DNA from: Paracoccus sulfuroxidans | GTDB lineage: Bacteria; Pseudomonadota; Alphaproteobacteria; Rhodobacterales; Rhodobacteraceae | DNA length: 64,000 bases | NCBI RefSeq assembly: GCF_007830335.1 | Contig: NZ_VLKU01000010.1 | Location: 1-64,000 of the forward strand | Reading direction: 5' to 3' | In this document: positions 41,206-50,283 of the stretch, piece after piece | How the letters are laid out: each line of letters opens with the position of its first letter | How positions within the stretch are numbered: position 1 is the stretch's first letter | Program-made: the position numbers and the translations under genes | The notes under the pieces: model-generated | What the model saw: only the letters and a program-made list of their open reading frames with translations | Databases searched by the model: none | What the model was told of the DNA's origin: nothing

Positions 41206-42051
41206 TTGACGCAAAAGGTCCAAGAGAAGCAAACGGTTGCGGTCGCTTGCCTACAATTCGAACCTCAATTCGGCCAGGTGGAGGCCAATCTGGCCGAAAT
41301 TGACCGGCTGGTGCGCGACGCCGCAGCGAAGGGGGCGAAAATCCTTGTCCTGCCTGAACTCGCCGACACCGGCTATGTGTTCGAAAGCGCCGAAGAACTG
41401 CGCGAACTGGCCGCCCCCATCCCCGAGGGCCGCCCGTCGCAGGTGCTGATGGCGCTGGCGGCAGAACTCGGCGTCTATATCGCTGCGGGGCTTTGCGAAA
41501 AGGCGGGGGATACCTTCTACAACGCGGCGATCTTCTGCGGGCCCGAGGGGTATCTCGGCACCTTCCGCAAGCTGCATCTCTGGAACAAGGAAAAACTGTT
41601 CTTCCGGTCCGGGGATCTGGGCATGCCGGTCTTCGACACGGCTTATGGCAAGGTCGGCGTCGCGATCTGTTATGACGGCTGGTTTCCCGAAACCTTCCGG
41701 GGGCTGGTTGCGGGCGGTGCCGAACTGATCTGCGTCCCGACCAATTGGGTGCCGATCCCGGACCAACCCGCCGGAGGTGAGCCGATGGCCAATATCCTTC
41801 ACAAAGCCGCCGCCCATTCGAATGGCGTCGCCATTGCCTGCGCTGATCGCGTGGGCGTCGAACGCGGTCAGCTTTTTCTGGGATGCAGCCTGATTGTTGG
41901 GCCGCGCGGCTGGCCTTTGGCCGGTCCGGCATCCCCCACCAACCCCGAGATTCTGATCGCCGATGTCCTCTTCGGCGATCTGGAAAACCAGAGACGCGTC
42001 AGCGAACGCAATAACGTCTGGGAAGACCGTCGGACCGATCTTTACACCTGA
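41206..42051 (+). CDS. Nitrilase-superfamily amidohydrolase
   Basis: A 281-residue carbon-nitrogen hydrolase. The catalytic Glu-Lys-Cys triad is visible: Glu51 in LVLPELADTGYVF, Lys122 in FRKLHLWNKEKLFF and Cys155 in VGVAICYDGWFPE. It belongs to the short, about 280-residue branch (N-carbamoyl-amine/omega-amidase-like) and not to the longer AmiE aliphatic amidases. It hydrolyses an amide or carbamoyl bond to release ammonia. Control by the AmiC/AmiR pair and the leader terminator is read from position. The start is TTG at 41206 after GGAGG; a longer frame beginning at 41152 would run through the terminator and is rejected. Transporter genes follow. Confidence 0.9.
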   Translation: MTQKVQEKQTVAVACLQFEPQFGQVEANLAEIDRLVRDAAAKGAKILVLPELADTGYVFESAEELRELAAPIPEGRPSQVLMALAAELGVYIAAGLCEKAGDTFYNAAIFCGPEGYLGTFRKLHLWNKEKLFFRSGDLGMPVFDTAYGKVGVAICYDGWFPETFRGLVAGGAELICVPTNWVPIPDQPAGGEPMANILHKAAAHSNGVAIACADRVGVERGQLFLGCSLIVGPRGWPLAGPASPTNPEILIADVLFGDLENQRRVSERNNVWEDRRTDLYT

Positions 42052-42093
42052 TCGCCCGCGCTGAACCAACTGATCCAACAGGGAAATAAACAA

Positions 42094-43257
42094 ATGAAAC
42101 AGATGAAATCCATGCGCTTCGGCCTGCTTCTTGCCTCGGCACTCGCCACCACTCCCGCCTTTGCCCAAGGGGACGCGACCCCGATCACCATCGGCGTGCC
42201 GGTGGGCCTTTCGGGCGCAAACAGCGTCGTCGCGCCCGCTGTGGTTCAGGCCACAGAACTCGCCGTCGACCAGATCAATGCGGCGGGCGGCATCTTGGGT
42301 CGCCCGGTCAAGATCGCCGTCGCGGATGATGCCTCGGGCGCTGCGGGCGCGCAAACGGCCTATAATACGCTGGTTTTTCAGGACGATGTTGACGTGGTGA
42401 TCACGATGGAAACATCGGCTGCGCGGAACGCCGGTATTCCCATCGTGGAAGAGGGCGAGAAGCCCTTTATCTATTCGTCCTTCTACGAAGGCCGGTCCTG
42501 TTCGCCCAATATGTTCGTCAATGGCTGGGTGCCTGAACAGCAGGTGCCGCCGGTCGTCGAAAAGCTGTTGGCGGATGGGGCGAAGAACTTCTTCCTGATC
42601 GGTTCGGACTATGCCTTCGGGCGCGGCATGCTGGAATTCTCGCGCAAGTATATCGAGGAGAAAGGCGGCAAGATCGTTGGTGAGGAATATCTGCCGATGG
42701 ACGGTTCGGACTGGACCGCGATCCTGTCGAACCTGCGCAGTGCGGGCGCCGATGCCGTCATCACCTCGACCGCGGGGGGCACGCCGAACGTGACGCTGAC
42801 GAAACAGCTTCGCGCCTCCGGCATCTCGATTCCCTATGCGAACCTTGCCGTCGATGAAGGCACCGCCAAGGCGATGGGCGCGGATGCGGCGGGCATCCTG
42901 ATTTCAGCCTCCTACCTCACGGCCATCGACACCCCGGAGAACAAGGATTTCATGGCCGCACTTCAGAAGAAATTCGGGGCCGAGATGCGGACGCCGAATG
43001 ATCTGTCGACGCCGCAATACGAGGCCGTCTATCTCTACAAGGCCGCCGTCGAAAAGGCCGGGTCGACCAAGACCGAAGACGTTCTGGCCGCCCTCCCCCA
43101 AGTCTCGTTCAAAGGGCCGCGCGGCGAAGTTTCGATGTCGAAACAGCATCACGCGCCCCTGACGATGTATCTGGGCGAGGTGCAGGCCGATGGGTCGGTC
43201 AAGGTTGTCGCCGACTTCCCGAATGTCGATCCGGGTGAGCAGTGTCCTGATCTCTGA
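42094..43257 (+). CDS. ABC transporter substrate-binding protein (amide/branched-chain amino acid type)
   Basis: A 387-residue periplasmic protein. Its signal peptide is MKQMKSMRFGLLLASALATTPAFA, before QGDATPITIG. The mature body (IGVPVGLSGANSVVAPAVVQATELAVDQINAAGGILGRPVKIAV, PFIYSSFYEGRSCSPNMFVNGW, NFFLIGSDYAFGRGMLEFSRKYIEEKGGKIVGEEYLPMDGSDW) resembles the AmiC sensor encoded upstream, as expected if both recognise the same amide. It delivers that ligand to the LivH/LivM-like permease. A hairpin directly after the stop (43269-43295) probably raises its mRNA level over that of the membrane genes. Confidence 0.9.
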   Translation: MKQMKSMRFGLLLASALATTPAFAQGDATPITIGVPVGLSGANSVVAPAVVQATELAVDQINAAGGILGRPVKIAVADDASGAAGAQTAYNTLVFQDDVDVVITMETSAARNAGIPIVEEGEKPFIYSSFYEGRSCSPNMFVNGWVPEQQVPPVVEKLLADGAKNFFLIGSDYAFGRGMLEFSRKYIEEKGGKIVGEEYLPMDGSDWTAILSNLRSAGADAVITSTAGGTPNVTLTKQLRASGISIPYANLAVDEGTAKAMGADAAGILISASYLTAIDTPENKDFMAALQKKFGAEMRTPNDLSTPQYEAVYLYKAAVEKAGSTKTEDVLAALPQVSFKGPRGEVSMSKQHHAPLTMYLGEVQADGSVKVVADFPNVDPGEQCPDL

Positions 43258-43268
43258 TCCATCCCGAA

Positions 43269-43295
43269 GCCGCGACCGCACCCCGCAGTCGCGGC
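43269..43295 (+). promoter_or_regulatory. Intercistronic hairpin after the binding-protein gene
   Basis: GCCGCGAC and GTCGCGGC form a perfect 8-bp stem with an 11-base loop. There is no T-run. Such stems between binding-protein and permease genes usually stabilise the upstream message. Confidence 0.5.
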
Positions 43296-43322
43296 CTGCC
43301 CGTCCATCACCGAGGGAACCCC

Positions 43323-44156
43323 ATGGCCCTTCTGCTTGACATCGCGACGACCGCCGCACTGCTTTTCATCGTCTCTGCCGGTCTCTTCGTCATCTTCGGC
43401 GTGCTGAAGATCATCAATTTCGCCCATGCCGCATGGCTGACCATCGGCGCCTATACCACCGTCGTCGCAACCAAGATGGGGCTCAGCCCCTGGCTGTCTT
43501 TGCCGCTTGCCGTGCTGGTCGGCGGCCTTTTGGGCGCGGTTACCGAAATCGCCATCGTGCGCCCGCTTTACCGTCGGTCGCTGGACGCGATCCTTGCCAC
43601 CTGGGGTCTTGGCGTCGTGATTGTGCAGGTCATCACCCTGACCTTCGGGCGCGACATGCAGATGCCGCCTGCGCTGATCACCGGAACCGTGGACGTGTTG
43701 GGCCTGCCTTATTCCAGCTACCGGCTGTTCCTGCTGGTCGCGGCGGTCATCATGGCGCTGGCCTTCGTTCTTGTGCTGGAACGCACGCGCCTTGGCCTGA
43801 ACGCGCAGGCCGTCATCATGAACGAAACACTGGCCCGCGCCTTGGGCATCAACACCTCGCGGGTGCGGCTGGTCACCTTCATGCTCGGTTCGGCGATCGC
43901 GGCGCTGGCGGGGGTTCTGCTGACCCCTCTGTCCAGCGTCGATCCGACGATGGGCATTTCCTGGCTGATCGGAGCTTTCATGCTGGTCATGGTGTCGGGC
44001 ACCTCGGTCACGGCGCTGGCCCTTGCCTGCTTGTGCTTCGGGGCCGCGCAGGTGCTGGTTTCGACATGGATCAGCCCCATCCTTGGCAGCGTGACCGTCG
44101 CCGTCCTGTGCGCCGTCATGCTGCGGCTTCATCCGAAAGGTTTCGCCCGTGGCTGA
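43323..44156 (+). CDS. Branched-chain-type ABC permease (LivH/UrtB-like)
   Basis: A 277-residue inner-membrane protein with about eight hydrophobic segments. Family motifs are LFVIFGVLKIINFAHAAWLTIGAYTT near the N-terminus, EIAIVRPLYRRSLDAILATWGLGVVIVQ, GLNAQAVIMNETLARALGINTSRVRLVTFMLGSAIAALAGVLL and the C-terminal LCAVMLRLHPKGFARG. It pairs with the LivM-like half of the fused protein encoded next, with which it overlaps by 8 bases. Together they import the amide. Confidence 0.9.
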   Translation: MALLLDIATTAALLFIVSAGLFVIFGVLKIINFAHAAWLTIGAYTTVVATKMGLSPWLSLPLAVLVGGLLGAVTEIAIVRPLYRRSLDAILATWGLGVVIVQVITLTFGRDMQMPPALITGTVDVLGLPYSSYRLFLLVAAVIMALAFVLVLERTRLGLNAQAVIMNETLARALGINTSRVRLVTFMLGSAIAALAGVLLTPLSSVDPTMGISWLIGAFMLVMVSGTSVTALALACLCFGAAQVLVSTWISPILGSVTVAVLCAVMLRLHPKGFARG

Positions 44157-45921
44157 TCGCGTGCATTCTTCCCCCAAACGCGGCCGCCTGTTGACCCGCC
44201 ACGGGACCGGGCTCGCGCTGCTCGGTCTTTTGACCCTAGCGCTGGTGCTGCTCGGGCCGCTGTTTCTCGACCGCTTCACGCAGAACGTCCTGACCCGCTC
44301 GATGATCTACGCGATGATGGCGATCACTGTGGACTTGCTTTGGGGCTATACCGGCATTCTGACCTTCGGGCAGTCGGCCTTTTTCGGAGCCGGAGCCTAT
44401 GCGACCGCCCTGATCTTGACCCATGTGGGCGGCGGCGCGCAGAACTTTGCGCTGGCGCTGGTCCTGTCGGTGATCCTGCCAATGGCTTTGGCCGCGCTGG
44501 TGGGTTGGCTGTCCTTCTATCACAAATCGACGCCGCTTTACGCCTCGGTCATTTCGCTGGTCGTGCCCATCGTGCTGTCGCAGGCGATCTTTGCGGGGGG
44601 CAGCTTTACCGGCTCGTCCAGCGGGCTGGTCGGCTATCCGGTGATGAAGCTCGGCGCGGCGAATTATTTTCGTCTGGCGGGCGTCGCGCTGATCCTGTTT
44701 GCCGGATTGGCGTGGATCATCGTGCGGTCCGACGCCGGGCGGGTGCTGATCGCCATTCGCGACAACCCGCTCCGCGCTGCTTATCTGGGCATCCGCACGC
44801 AAAGGGTGCAGATCATCCTGATGACCGTGCTCGGCGGTGTCGCCGGGCTCTGCGGCTTCCTTTACGCCAATGCCGGGCGCATCGTCGCGCCTGAGATCGC
44901 GGGCTTCGGCTTCGGCACGCAGATGATCGTCTGGACCGCTTTGGGCGGCAGAGCCTCGATCTTCGGGCCCGCCCTTGGCGCCATCGGCATCGACTATCTT
45001 GGCGCGCAGCTTTCGGGCAGCATGCCCTATGTCTGGCAGCTGATCATCGGCGTCCTCTTCGTGGTGATGATCCTGTTCATGCCGCGCGGGCTGGCCGGGC
45101 TTCTGCCCCGCCGCCAACGCACCGCAGCCGCACCGACACTGGCCACCCTGCCCGACCGACCGCAGGAAAGCAGCAAGGATGCCCTGCTATCGGTCACCGG
45201 GTTGCGCAAGGCCTACGGCAATTTCGTCGTGCTGGACGGGATCGAGCTGGAGGTCAGGCCGGGTGAGCTGATCTCGGTCGTCGGGCCGAACGGCGCGGGC
45301 AAGACGACCTTCCTGCGTTGCCTTTCGGACGGAACCGAGACCATTCAGGGCACCATCACTCTGGCCGGACAGAACATCGCCGGTCGCCCGCCCGAAGACG
45401 TCGTGGCCCTTGGCATTGGCCGCAAGTTTCAGGTCGCGAGCGTCTTCGAAAGCATGACCGTCGCCGAATGCCTGCGCCTTGCGCGGGCGACGCATGAACG
45501 CCCGACCCTGTGGAACCGCGCGTCCGGCATCCATCTGCCATCGGCGGCACTCGACATCCTTGCGCTGACCGGGCTCGACAAGAAGCTGGCCGAGCCGGTC
45601 AGCGGCCTCTCGCACGGGATGCGGCAGAGCCTCGAACTGGCCATGGTCGTCGCCATGCTGCCCCGGCTGATCCTGCTGGATGAACCGACCGCAGGCCTGA
45701 CCAAGGCCGAACGGACCCTGATCGGTGAGGTCTTGAAGCGCCTGACGCAAGAGCTTGGCTATGCCGCGATCCTGATCGAACATGACCTTGATTTCGTGAA
45801 GGAAATCTCTCAACGGATCGTCGTTCTGCATCAAGGGCGGCTGGTCATGGATGGACCTGTCGAAGAGGTCGTGAACTCCGAGCTTGTACGCTCGATCTAT
45901 TCGGGGATGGCCCATGACTGA
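44149..45921 (+). CDS. Fused LivM-like permease and LivG-like ATPase
   Basis: A 590-residue fusion. Residues 20-325 are a LivM-type permease (MAITVDLLWGYTGILTFGQSAFFGAGAYATALIL, IAIRDNPLRAAYLGIRTQRVQIILMTVLGGVAGLCGFLYA, MILFMPRGLAGLLPRR). A linker of about 20 residues follows. The ATPase covers residues 345-590: Walker A VVGPNGAGKTTFLRCLSDG, Q-loop GIGRKFQVASVFESMTVAECL, signature LSHGMRQSLELAMVV, Walker B LILLDEPTAGL and H-loop ILIEHDLDFV. The signature is LSHGMRQ, as in urea-type UrtD proteins. Fusion of these two parts occurs in some amide/urea transporters. It overlaps the upstream LivH-like gene by 8 bases and the downstream livF-like gene by 8 bases. Confidence 0.92.
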   Translation: MADRVHSSPKRGRLLTRHGTGLALLGLLTLALVLLGPLFLDRFTQNVLTRSMIYAMMAITVDLLWGYTGILTFGQSAFFGAGAYATALILTHVGGGAQNFALALVLSVILPMALAALVGWLSFYHKSTPLYASVISLVVPIVLSQAIFAGGSFTGSSSGLVGYPVMKLGAANYFRLAGVALILFAGLAWIIVRSDAGRVLIAIRDNPLRAAYLGIRTQRVQIILMTVLGGVAGLCGFLYANAGRIVAPEIAGFGFGTQMIVWTALGGRASIFGPALGAIGIDYLGAQLSGSMPYVWQLIIGVLFVVMILFMPRGLAGLLPRRQRTAAAPTLATLPDRPQESSKDALLSVTGLRKAYGNFVVLDGIELEVRPGELISVVGPNGAGKTTFLRCLSDGTETIQGTITLAGQNIAGRPPEDVVALGIGRKFQVASVFESMTVAECLRLARATHERPTLWNRASGIHLPSAALDILALTGLDKKLAEPVSGLSHGMRQSLELAMVVAMLPRLILLDEPTAGLTKAERTLIGEVLKRLTQELGYAAILIEHDLDFVKEISQRIVVLHQGRLVMDGPVEEVVNSELVRSIYSGMAHD

Positions 45922-46618
45922 CGACCGGCTGGTGATCGAGGCCCTGACCTCGGGCTATGGTGAGACCGATATCCTGCAAGGCGCGACGCTGACCCTGCGA
46001 CGCGGCGAAATCCTTGCGCTGATGGGGCGCAACGGCATGGGCAAGACCACGCTTCTGAAAACGGTGATGGGCTTGATCCCCACGCGTGGCGGGCGTGTCT
46101 CGCTGGACGGCGTGCCGATCAACGGCAAGCCCCCCGCCTGGCTTCTGGCGCAGGGGGTGGGTTATGCGCCGCAGGAATTGCCGCTCTTTCAAGACCTTTC
46201 GATCCGCGACAACCTGCGACTTGCCCTGCGCGGTGACCGCGATCTCGCCACGGCGCTGAAGATTGTCGAGCGGAACTTCCCCTTCCTGCTGGAACGGCTG
46301 GATCAACTGGCGGGCACCCTGTCCGGGGGCGAACAAAAGATGCTGATCCTGTCGCGCGCGCTGATGACCGAACCCGATATTCTTCTCATCGACGAAATCT
46401 CCGAGGGCATCCAGCCGAGCGTGGTTCAGCGCATCGAAACCGCCTTGAAGGCCGAGCGTGAACAGCGTGGGGTCAGCATTCTGGTGGTCGAACAGAACCT
46501 CGGCTTCGCTTTGGGCGTCGCGGATCGTTGGGCGGTCATGAAGCTTGGACAGATCGTCGATGAGGGGGCTTGTGACGCCGCATCCCGAGAGACGGTGTTG
46601 AAGCATCTGAGCATCTGA
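45914..46618 (+). CDS. Branched-chain-type ABC ATPase (LivF/UrtE-like)
   Basis: A 234-residue ATPase. Motifs: Walker A LMGRNGMGKTTLLKTVMG, Q-loop GYAPQELPLFQDLSIRDNLRLAL, signature LSGGEQKMLILSRALM, Walker B ILLIDEISEGIQP and H-loop ILVVEQNLGFALGVAD. GRNGMGKTT and IDEISEGIQP are typical of LivF/UrtE. It works with the fused ATPase as a heterodimer. The ATG at 45914 overlaps the previous gene; an in-frame start 10 codons upstream lies deeper in that gene. It closes the amide operon. Confidence 0.92.
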   Translation: MTDDRLVIEALTSGYGETDILQGATLTLRRGEILALMGRNGMGKTTLLKTVMGLIPTRGGRVSLDGVPINGKPPAWLLAQGVGYAPQELPLFQDLSIRDNLRLALRGDRDLATALKIVERNFPFLLERLDQLAGTLSGGEQKMLILSRALMTEPDILLIDEISEGIQPSVVQRIETALKAEREQRGVSILVVEQNLGFALGVADRWAVMKLGQIVDEGACDAASRETVLKHLSI

Positions 46619-47030
46619 GGGCGCGGACCCACCGGGATCGTCGAGCCCTACCCACCTGCTGGGGAGGCCCCGCGGCAGTTGACCAACTGGATCGACAGTG
46701 TCGATCTCGATGGCCTCCGTGACACCAAAGCTTGCCCTCACGACCAGAGGTGCTGACGCAATTATTCAGCCAGGGCGAAATGCCCGGGACTGGAAGGGGC
46801 ACGACACCAGCCCGCAAACGCGTCATGGCCAAAAGGCTCGGACCGCATCTCGCCCCGAATAGCGCAACAAGTCCGCCAAAATGATGGGGCCAGGCCGACC
46901 CCGGCATTTGTCTAAATGACCTAAGGTTCTTGTTTGCGAAACAGGCCCGCTTGGCATATCGGATTCCTGACAAGGCGCCCAATTGTCGAAGCGCACATCA
47001 AGCCAGTTCCAATCGAGTGAAAACGCCAAG
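46619..47030. other. Gap of about 0.4 kb before the second Hint gene
   Basis: No coding sequence on either strand is convincing. The open frame of the Hint protein extends into this gap to 46983. A promoter for the Hint gene is expected within it. No strong hairpin was found after the livF-like gene. Confidence 0.5.
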
Positions 47031-48191
47031 ATGTCCCTTACTCTTGACTATGATGCCACGAACAAGGTCGCGCATTTTTCACAGACGATCTCGCCGAACC
47101 CGGGCGTAGCGAACAGCGGGTTGACGGTTGGGTCAGGTCAGTTCTCGATCATCGGCCTCGCGGATCCGATCACCTATACAATCACTTTCGATCCGCAAAA
47201 CCCCGGGTTGGTCATCGACAATCCACTGCTTTCGCTGACCAGGAACGCGGACGGCAGCTATACGATCTCTGGAAGCACGCCGCTGTCGGTCACCGAAAAT
47301 GGTCACAATGTCAGCGTCGGGGCGGTCGCCCCCACGGGGCTGTATCCGGAACTTCGTAACCTGGTGGGCGTGGCCCGAGATGGAAGCCCGCATTCGGTTG
47401 AAAGCTGGCTCATGCCGGGGAACAGCGTGTCAACAATCTCGGGCTTTCGACCGGGCAGCACCGTCACCGAATACGACAGCGCCGGGAATCAAATCACCGC
47501 CTACGTGGTGAGAGCAAATGGCGCTCTTGTCATCTCGCGCAGCAATCCAGCAAGCACGTTCTCCGAGGGGGCCGATTTCATCGTGGACGGAATCCCCTGC
47601 TTCACGCGCGGCACGATGATGGAAACTGCGCATGGCCCGCTTGCCATCGAGCTTCTGAAGGCGGGCGATCTGGTCTACACCCGTGACAATGGCCTGCAGC
47701 CGATCCGCTGGATCGGTCGTCGTCTTCTGGATCACCGGGATCTGAGCCATAACGCCCATCTGCGCCCGATCCGCATCAAGACCGATGCTTTGGGTCAGGG
47801 CCTGCCGTCGCAGGATCTTCTGGTCTCGCCCCAGCATCGGATCCTGCTCCGCTCAGAGATCGCGCGTCAGATGTTCGGAGCGGACGAGGTTCTGATTGCG
47901 GCAAAGCAATTGCTGGCGCTCGATGGTTTCGAATGGGCGGCAGATCTGGTCGAGGTCGAATATGTCCACCTTCTCTTCGACCGGCATGAAATCGTGATCG
48001 CGAACGGAGCCGAGACGGAATCGCTCTATACCGGTCCGCAGGCACTGAAGTCGCTTGGCACGGCGGCGCGCGACGAAATCTTCGCGATCTTCCCGGAACT
48101 CGCGGCCGAAACGCAGCTTCCCGCTTCGGCGCGGACCATCCTGACGGGTCGGCAATCGAAAGAGCTGGCAGAGGTGCTTTGCCGGTCCTGA
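47031..48191 (+). CDS. Hint-domain protein
   Basis: A 386-residue protein. The first 190 residues form an uncharacterised beta-rich domain (MSLTLDYDATNKVAHFSQTI, FSIIGLADPITYTITF, DGSYTISGSTPLSVTENG). A Hint module starts at IPCFTRGTMMETAHGPLAIELLKAGDLVYTRDNGLQPIRWIGRR (about residue 193) and continues with RPIRIKTDALGQGLPSQDLLVSPQHRILLRSEIARQMFGADEVLIAAKQLL. It closely resembles the Hint module of the RTX protein at 5216, including the C-terminal PQALKSLG and FPEL segments. Calcium repeats are absent. It lacks a Sec signal, so secretion by a type I route or intracellular action are both open. The start is ATG at 47031; a TTG at 46983 is possible. Function is unknown. Confidence 0.82.
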   Translation: MSLTLDYDATNKVAHFSQTISPNPGVANSGLTVGSGQFSIIGLADPITYTITFDPQNPGLVIDNPLLSLTRNADGSYTISGSTPLSVTENGHNVSVGAVAPTGLYPELRNLVGVARDGSPHSVESWLMPGNSVSTISGFRPGSTVTEYDSAGNQITAYVVRANGALVISRSNPASTFSEGADFIVDGIPCFTRGTMMETAHGPLAIELLKAGDLVYTRDNGLQPIRWIGRRLLDHRDLSHNAHLRPIRIKTDALGQGLPSQDLLVSPQHRILLRSEIARQMFGADEVLIAAKQLLALDGFEWAADLVEVEYVHLLFDRHEIVIANGAETESLYTGPQALKSLGTAARDEIFAIFPELAAETQLPASARTILTGRQSKELAEVLCRS

Positions 48192-48358
48192 ACCCGAGGC
48201 GTTGGCGAGGCGATTAGGGTTGAGTTCAGACTTCACGAAGGGGGCCTGGCTTGCCCCATTCCTAAGTTCATAGGATGAACTGCTTTTCCACCAAACCACG
48301 GCTATCGCTGCGGGCATACGCGACGCCGCTGAACAGATAGCTTCAAGGCTCAAACAAC

Positions 48359-48387
48359 AGCGGCCGCGTCGTACTGGCGCGGCCGCT
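48359..48387. terminator. Strong hairpin between convergent genes
   Basis: AGCGGCCGCG and CGCGGCCGCT form a perfect 10-bp GC-rich stem with a 9-base loop. It lies between the Hint gene (ends 48191, plus strand) and the TRAP permease gene (ends 48466, minus strand), so it can stop transcription from both sides. No T-run is present. Confidence 0.55.
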
Positions 48388-48465
48388 TGAAACTGCCAGG
48401 TTTCGGCATAAAAATCGGACCGCCGGGTCAGGACAGGCTGTTCCGCAGATCGAGGACAGGCCTCG

Positions 48466-49746
48466 TCACATCCCCATCACACTCGGCAGCCACAGCACCG
48501 TCGCCGGAACGAAGGTGATCAGCAGCAGGATCGCCAGCATGATCCCCAGCAGCGGAATGCTCTCCTTCAGGATCGCGCCCATCGGTTCTTTGGCGATGGC
48601 CTGTGTGATCAGAAGGTTCAGCCCCATCGGCGGGTGGATCAGGCCGATCATCAGGTTGACGACGACGATCAGGCCGAAATGCACCGGGTCGATGCCAAGC
48701 GCCAGCGCCGAGGGCAGCACGATCGGCACGATGATGATCGTCGCGGGGGTGGAGTCCAGAAAGGCACCGGCCAGAAGCAGGATCACGTTGATCAGCAGCA
48801 GGAAGACCACCGGCGAAAGATGCGCCTCCTGGATCCAGCGAGAGAGGTCCTTCGGCACGCCATGGACCACCATCAGATAGGCCACGAAGGACGAGGTCGC
48901 GACCACCAGCATGATATTGGCGGTCTGCATCCCGGCATCCAGCAAGATCGCGGGCAGCTTGGTCCAGCGGAACTCGCGATGGATGATCCAGCCGACGAAA
49001 AGCGCATAGACGACAAGGACAGCGCCGATCTCGGTGATGGTGAAGAAGCCGCCGCGCGCGCCGATCAGCAGCAGGACCGGCATGGACATCGCCCAGACCG
49101 CGCCCTTGAACTTGCGCCAGATCTCGGAGCCCGTCGAGCGGCCGCGCCGGGGCAGACCCTTCTTCACGGCGTAAAGGTTGACGTAGAAGATCAGCGCGAA
49201 GGCCACCATCAGCGCGGGCAGATAGCCCCCGACGAACAGCTTCATGATCGAGACATCGGCGATAACGCCATAGATCACCAGCGGGATCGAGGGCGGCAGG
49301 ATCGGCCCCAGCAGGGCGGCCGTCGCGGTCAGGGCGGCGGCGAAAGCGCCGCTATAGCCCTCTTTCTTCATTTCGGGGATCATCAGCGCGCCGGTGGCCG
49401 AGGCATCCGCGACCGACGAGCCCGAAATCCCGGCGAGGAAGATATTCGTGCCGACGTTGACGGTCCCCGAACTGCCACGCAGCCGCCCCATGAGCGAGCC
49501 CAGAAGGTCGACGATGCGCGTGGTGATGCCGCCCGAATTCATGATCGCGGCGGCCAGGATGAAGAAGGGCACGGCCAGAAGCGGAAAGGAATCGATCCCG
49601 TTCACCATCTTCTGCGCCAGCACGAAGCCGGGCGTGCCCCAAATCAGGATGATCGCGACCGAGGCGATGCCAAGCGCAATCGCAATCGGCACGGCCAGAA
49701 ACATCAGCGCAAATAGAACGACCGCAAGTGTCAGAAGCATCAGCAT
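48466..49746 (-). CDS. dctM: TRAP transporter large permease (DctM family)
   Basis: A 426-residue inner-membrane protein with 11-12 TM helices. Family motifs: VPIAIALGIASVAII, FPLLAVPFFILAAAIMNSGGI, GISGSSVADASATGALMIPEMKKEGYSGAFAAALTATAALLGPILPPSIPLVIYG and the C-terminal HFGLIVVVNLMIGLIHPPMGLNLLITQAIA. With the small permease and binding protein it imports an organic acid, driven by a sodium or proton gradient. It is separated from the small permease by 3 bases. Substrate probably relates to the class III aminotransferase upstream, perhaps an amino acid or keto acid; this is inferred. Confidence 0.92.
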   Translation of the reverse strand: MLMLLTLAVVLFALMFLAVPIAIALGIASVAIILIWGTPGFVLAQKMVNGIDSFPLLAVPFFILAAAIMNSGGITTRIVDLLGSLMGRLRGSSGTVNVGTNIFLAGISGSSVADASATGALMIPEMKKEGYSGAFAAALTATAALLGPILPPSIPLVIYGVIADVSIMKLFVGGYLPALMVAFALIFYVNLYAVKKGLPRRGRSTGSEIWRKFKGAVWAMSMPVLLLIGARGGFFTITEIGAVLVVYALFVGWIIHREFRWTKLPAILLDAGMQTANIMLVVATSSFVAYLMVVHGVPKDLSRWIQEAHLSPVVFLLLINVILLLAGAFLDSTPATIIIVPIVLPSALALGIDPVHFGLIVVVNLMIGLIHPPMGLNLLITQAIAKEPMGAILKESIPLLGIMLAILLLITFVPATVLWLPSVMGM

Positions 49747-49749
49747 GGG

Positions 49750-50259
49750 TCAGTCTCCGGCTTTGGCTGAGAGGGCATCCGGGCGGGCGAACAGGCCCGT
49801 GGTCACCAGCCGCTCAATCACGAAGAACAGACCCGAGGCGGCAAAGAACGGCAGCGCCAGATAAACCCAGCGATAGGGAATGCCGGTGGCGGGCGCATGC
49901 TTGATCGCCACGACGTCCAGAAGCTTGCCGGAGTAGGCGATCAGCGCGACAAGAAAGGCAGCGGTGCACAGATCGGCAAAGACCTTCAGCGCACGTTTCC
50001 CGCCCCTGCCCGCCTGCGCCGAAAAGAAGTCGATGGCGATCAGTTCGCCCCGGCTGATCAGCCAGGCCGCGCCCGAAAAGACCAGCCAGATGAACAGAAA
50101 GCGCGCGATCTCGGCCAGTTCCGGGGTCGCTGTGCCGGTCACATAACGGGTGACGACCTGATAAAAGACCAGCACGACGATGAAAAACAGCGCGCAGATG
50201 ACGATTGCGGCCAGAAGGCCACGCAAGGCGCTGCCGATAAGGGTCAGGGCTTTGGACAA
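49750..50259 (-). CDS. dctQ: TRAP transporter small permease (DctQ family)
   Basis: A 169-residue protein with four TM helices: LLAAIVICALFFIVVLVFYQVVTRYVTG, then ELAEIARFLFIWLVFSGAAWLISRGELIAIDFF, AFLVALIAYSGKLLDVVAI and VYLALPFFAASGLFFVIERLV. The FYQVVTRYV and FIWLVFSGAAW segments are typical of DctQ. The start is taken as TTG at 50259 (LSKALTLIG), because GGAG lies 7-8 bases before it. Another TTG at 50295 would place the start inside the hairpin. It joins the large permease in the membrane. Confidence 0.87.
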   Translation of the reverse strand: MSKALTLIGSALRGLLAAIVICALFFIVVLVFYQVVTRYVTGTATPELAEIARFLFIWLVFSGAAWLISRGELIAIDFFSAQAGRGGKRALKVFADLCTAAFLVALIAYSGKLLDVVAIKHAPATGIPYRWVYLALPFFAASGLFFVIERLVTTGLFARPDALSAKAGD

Positions 50260-50283
50260 GGGGGTTCTCCGGCGGAAAGAGAT

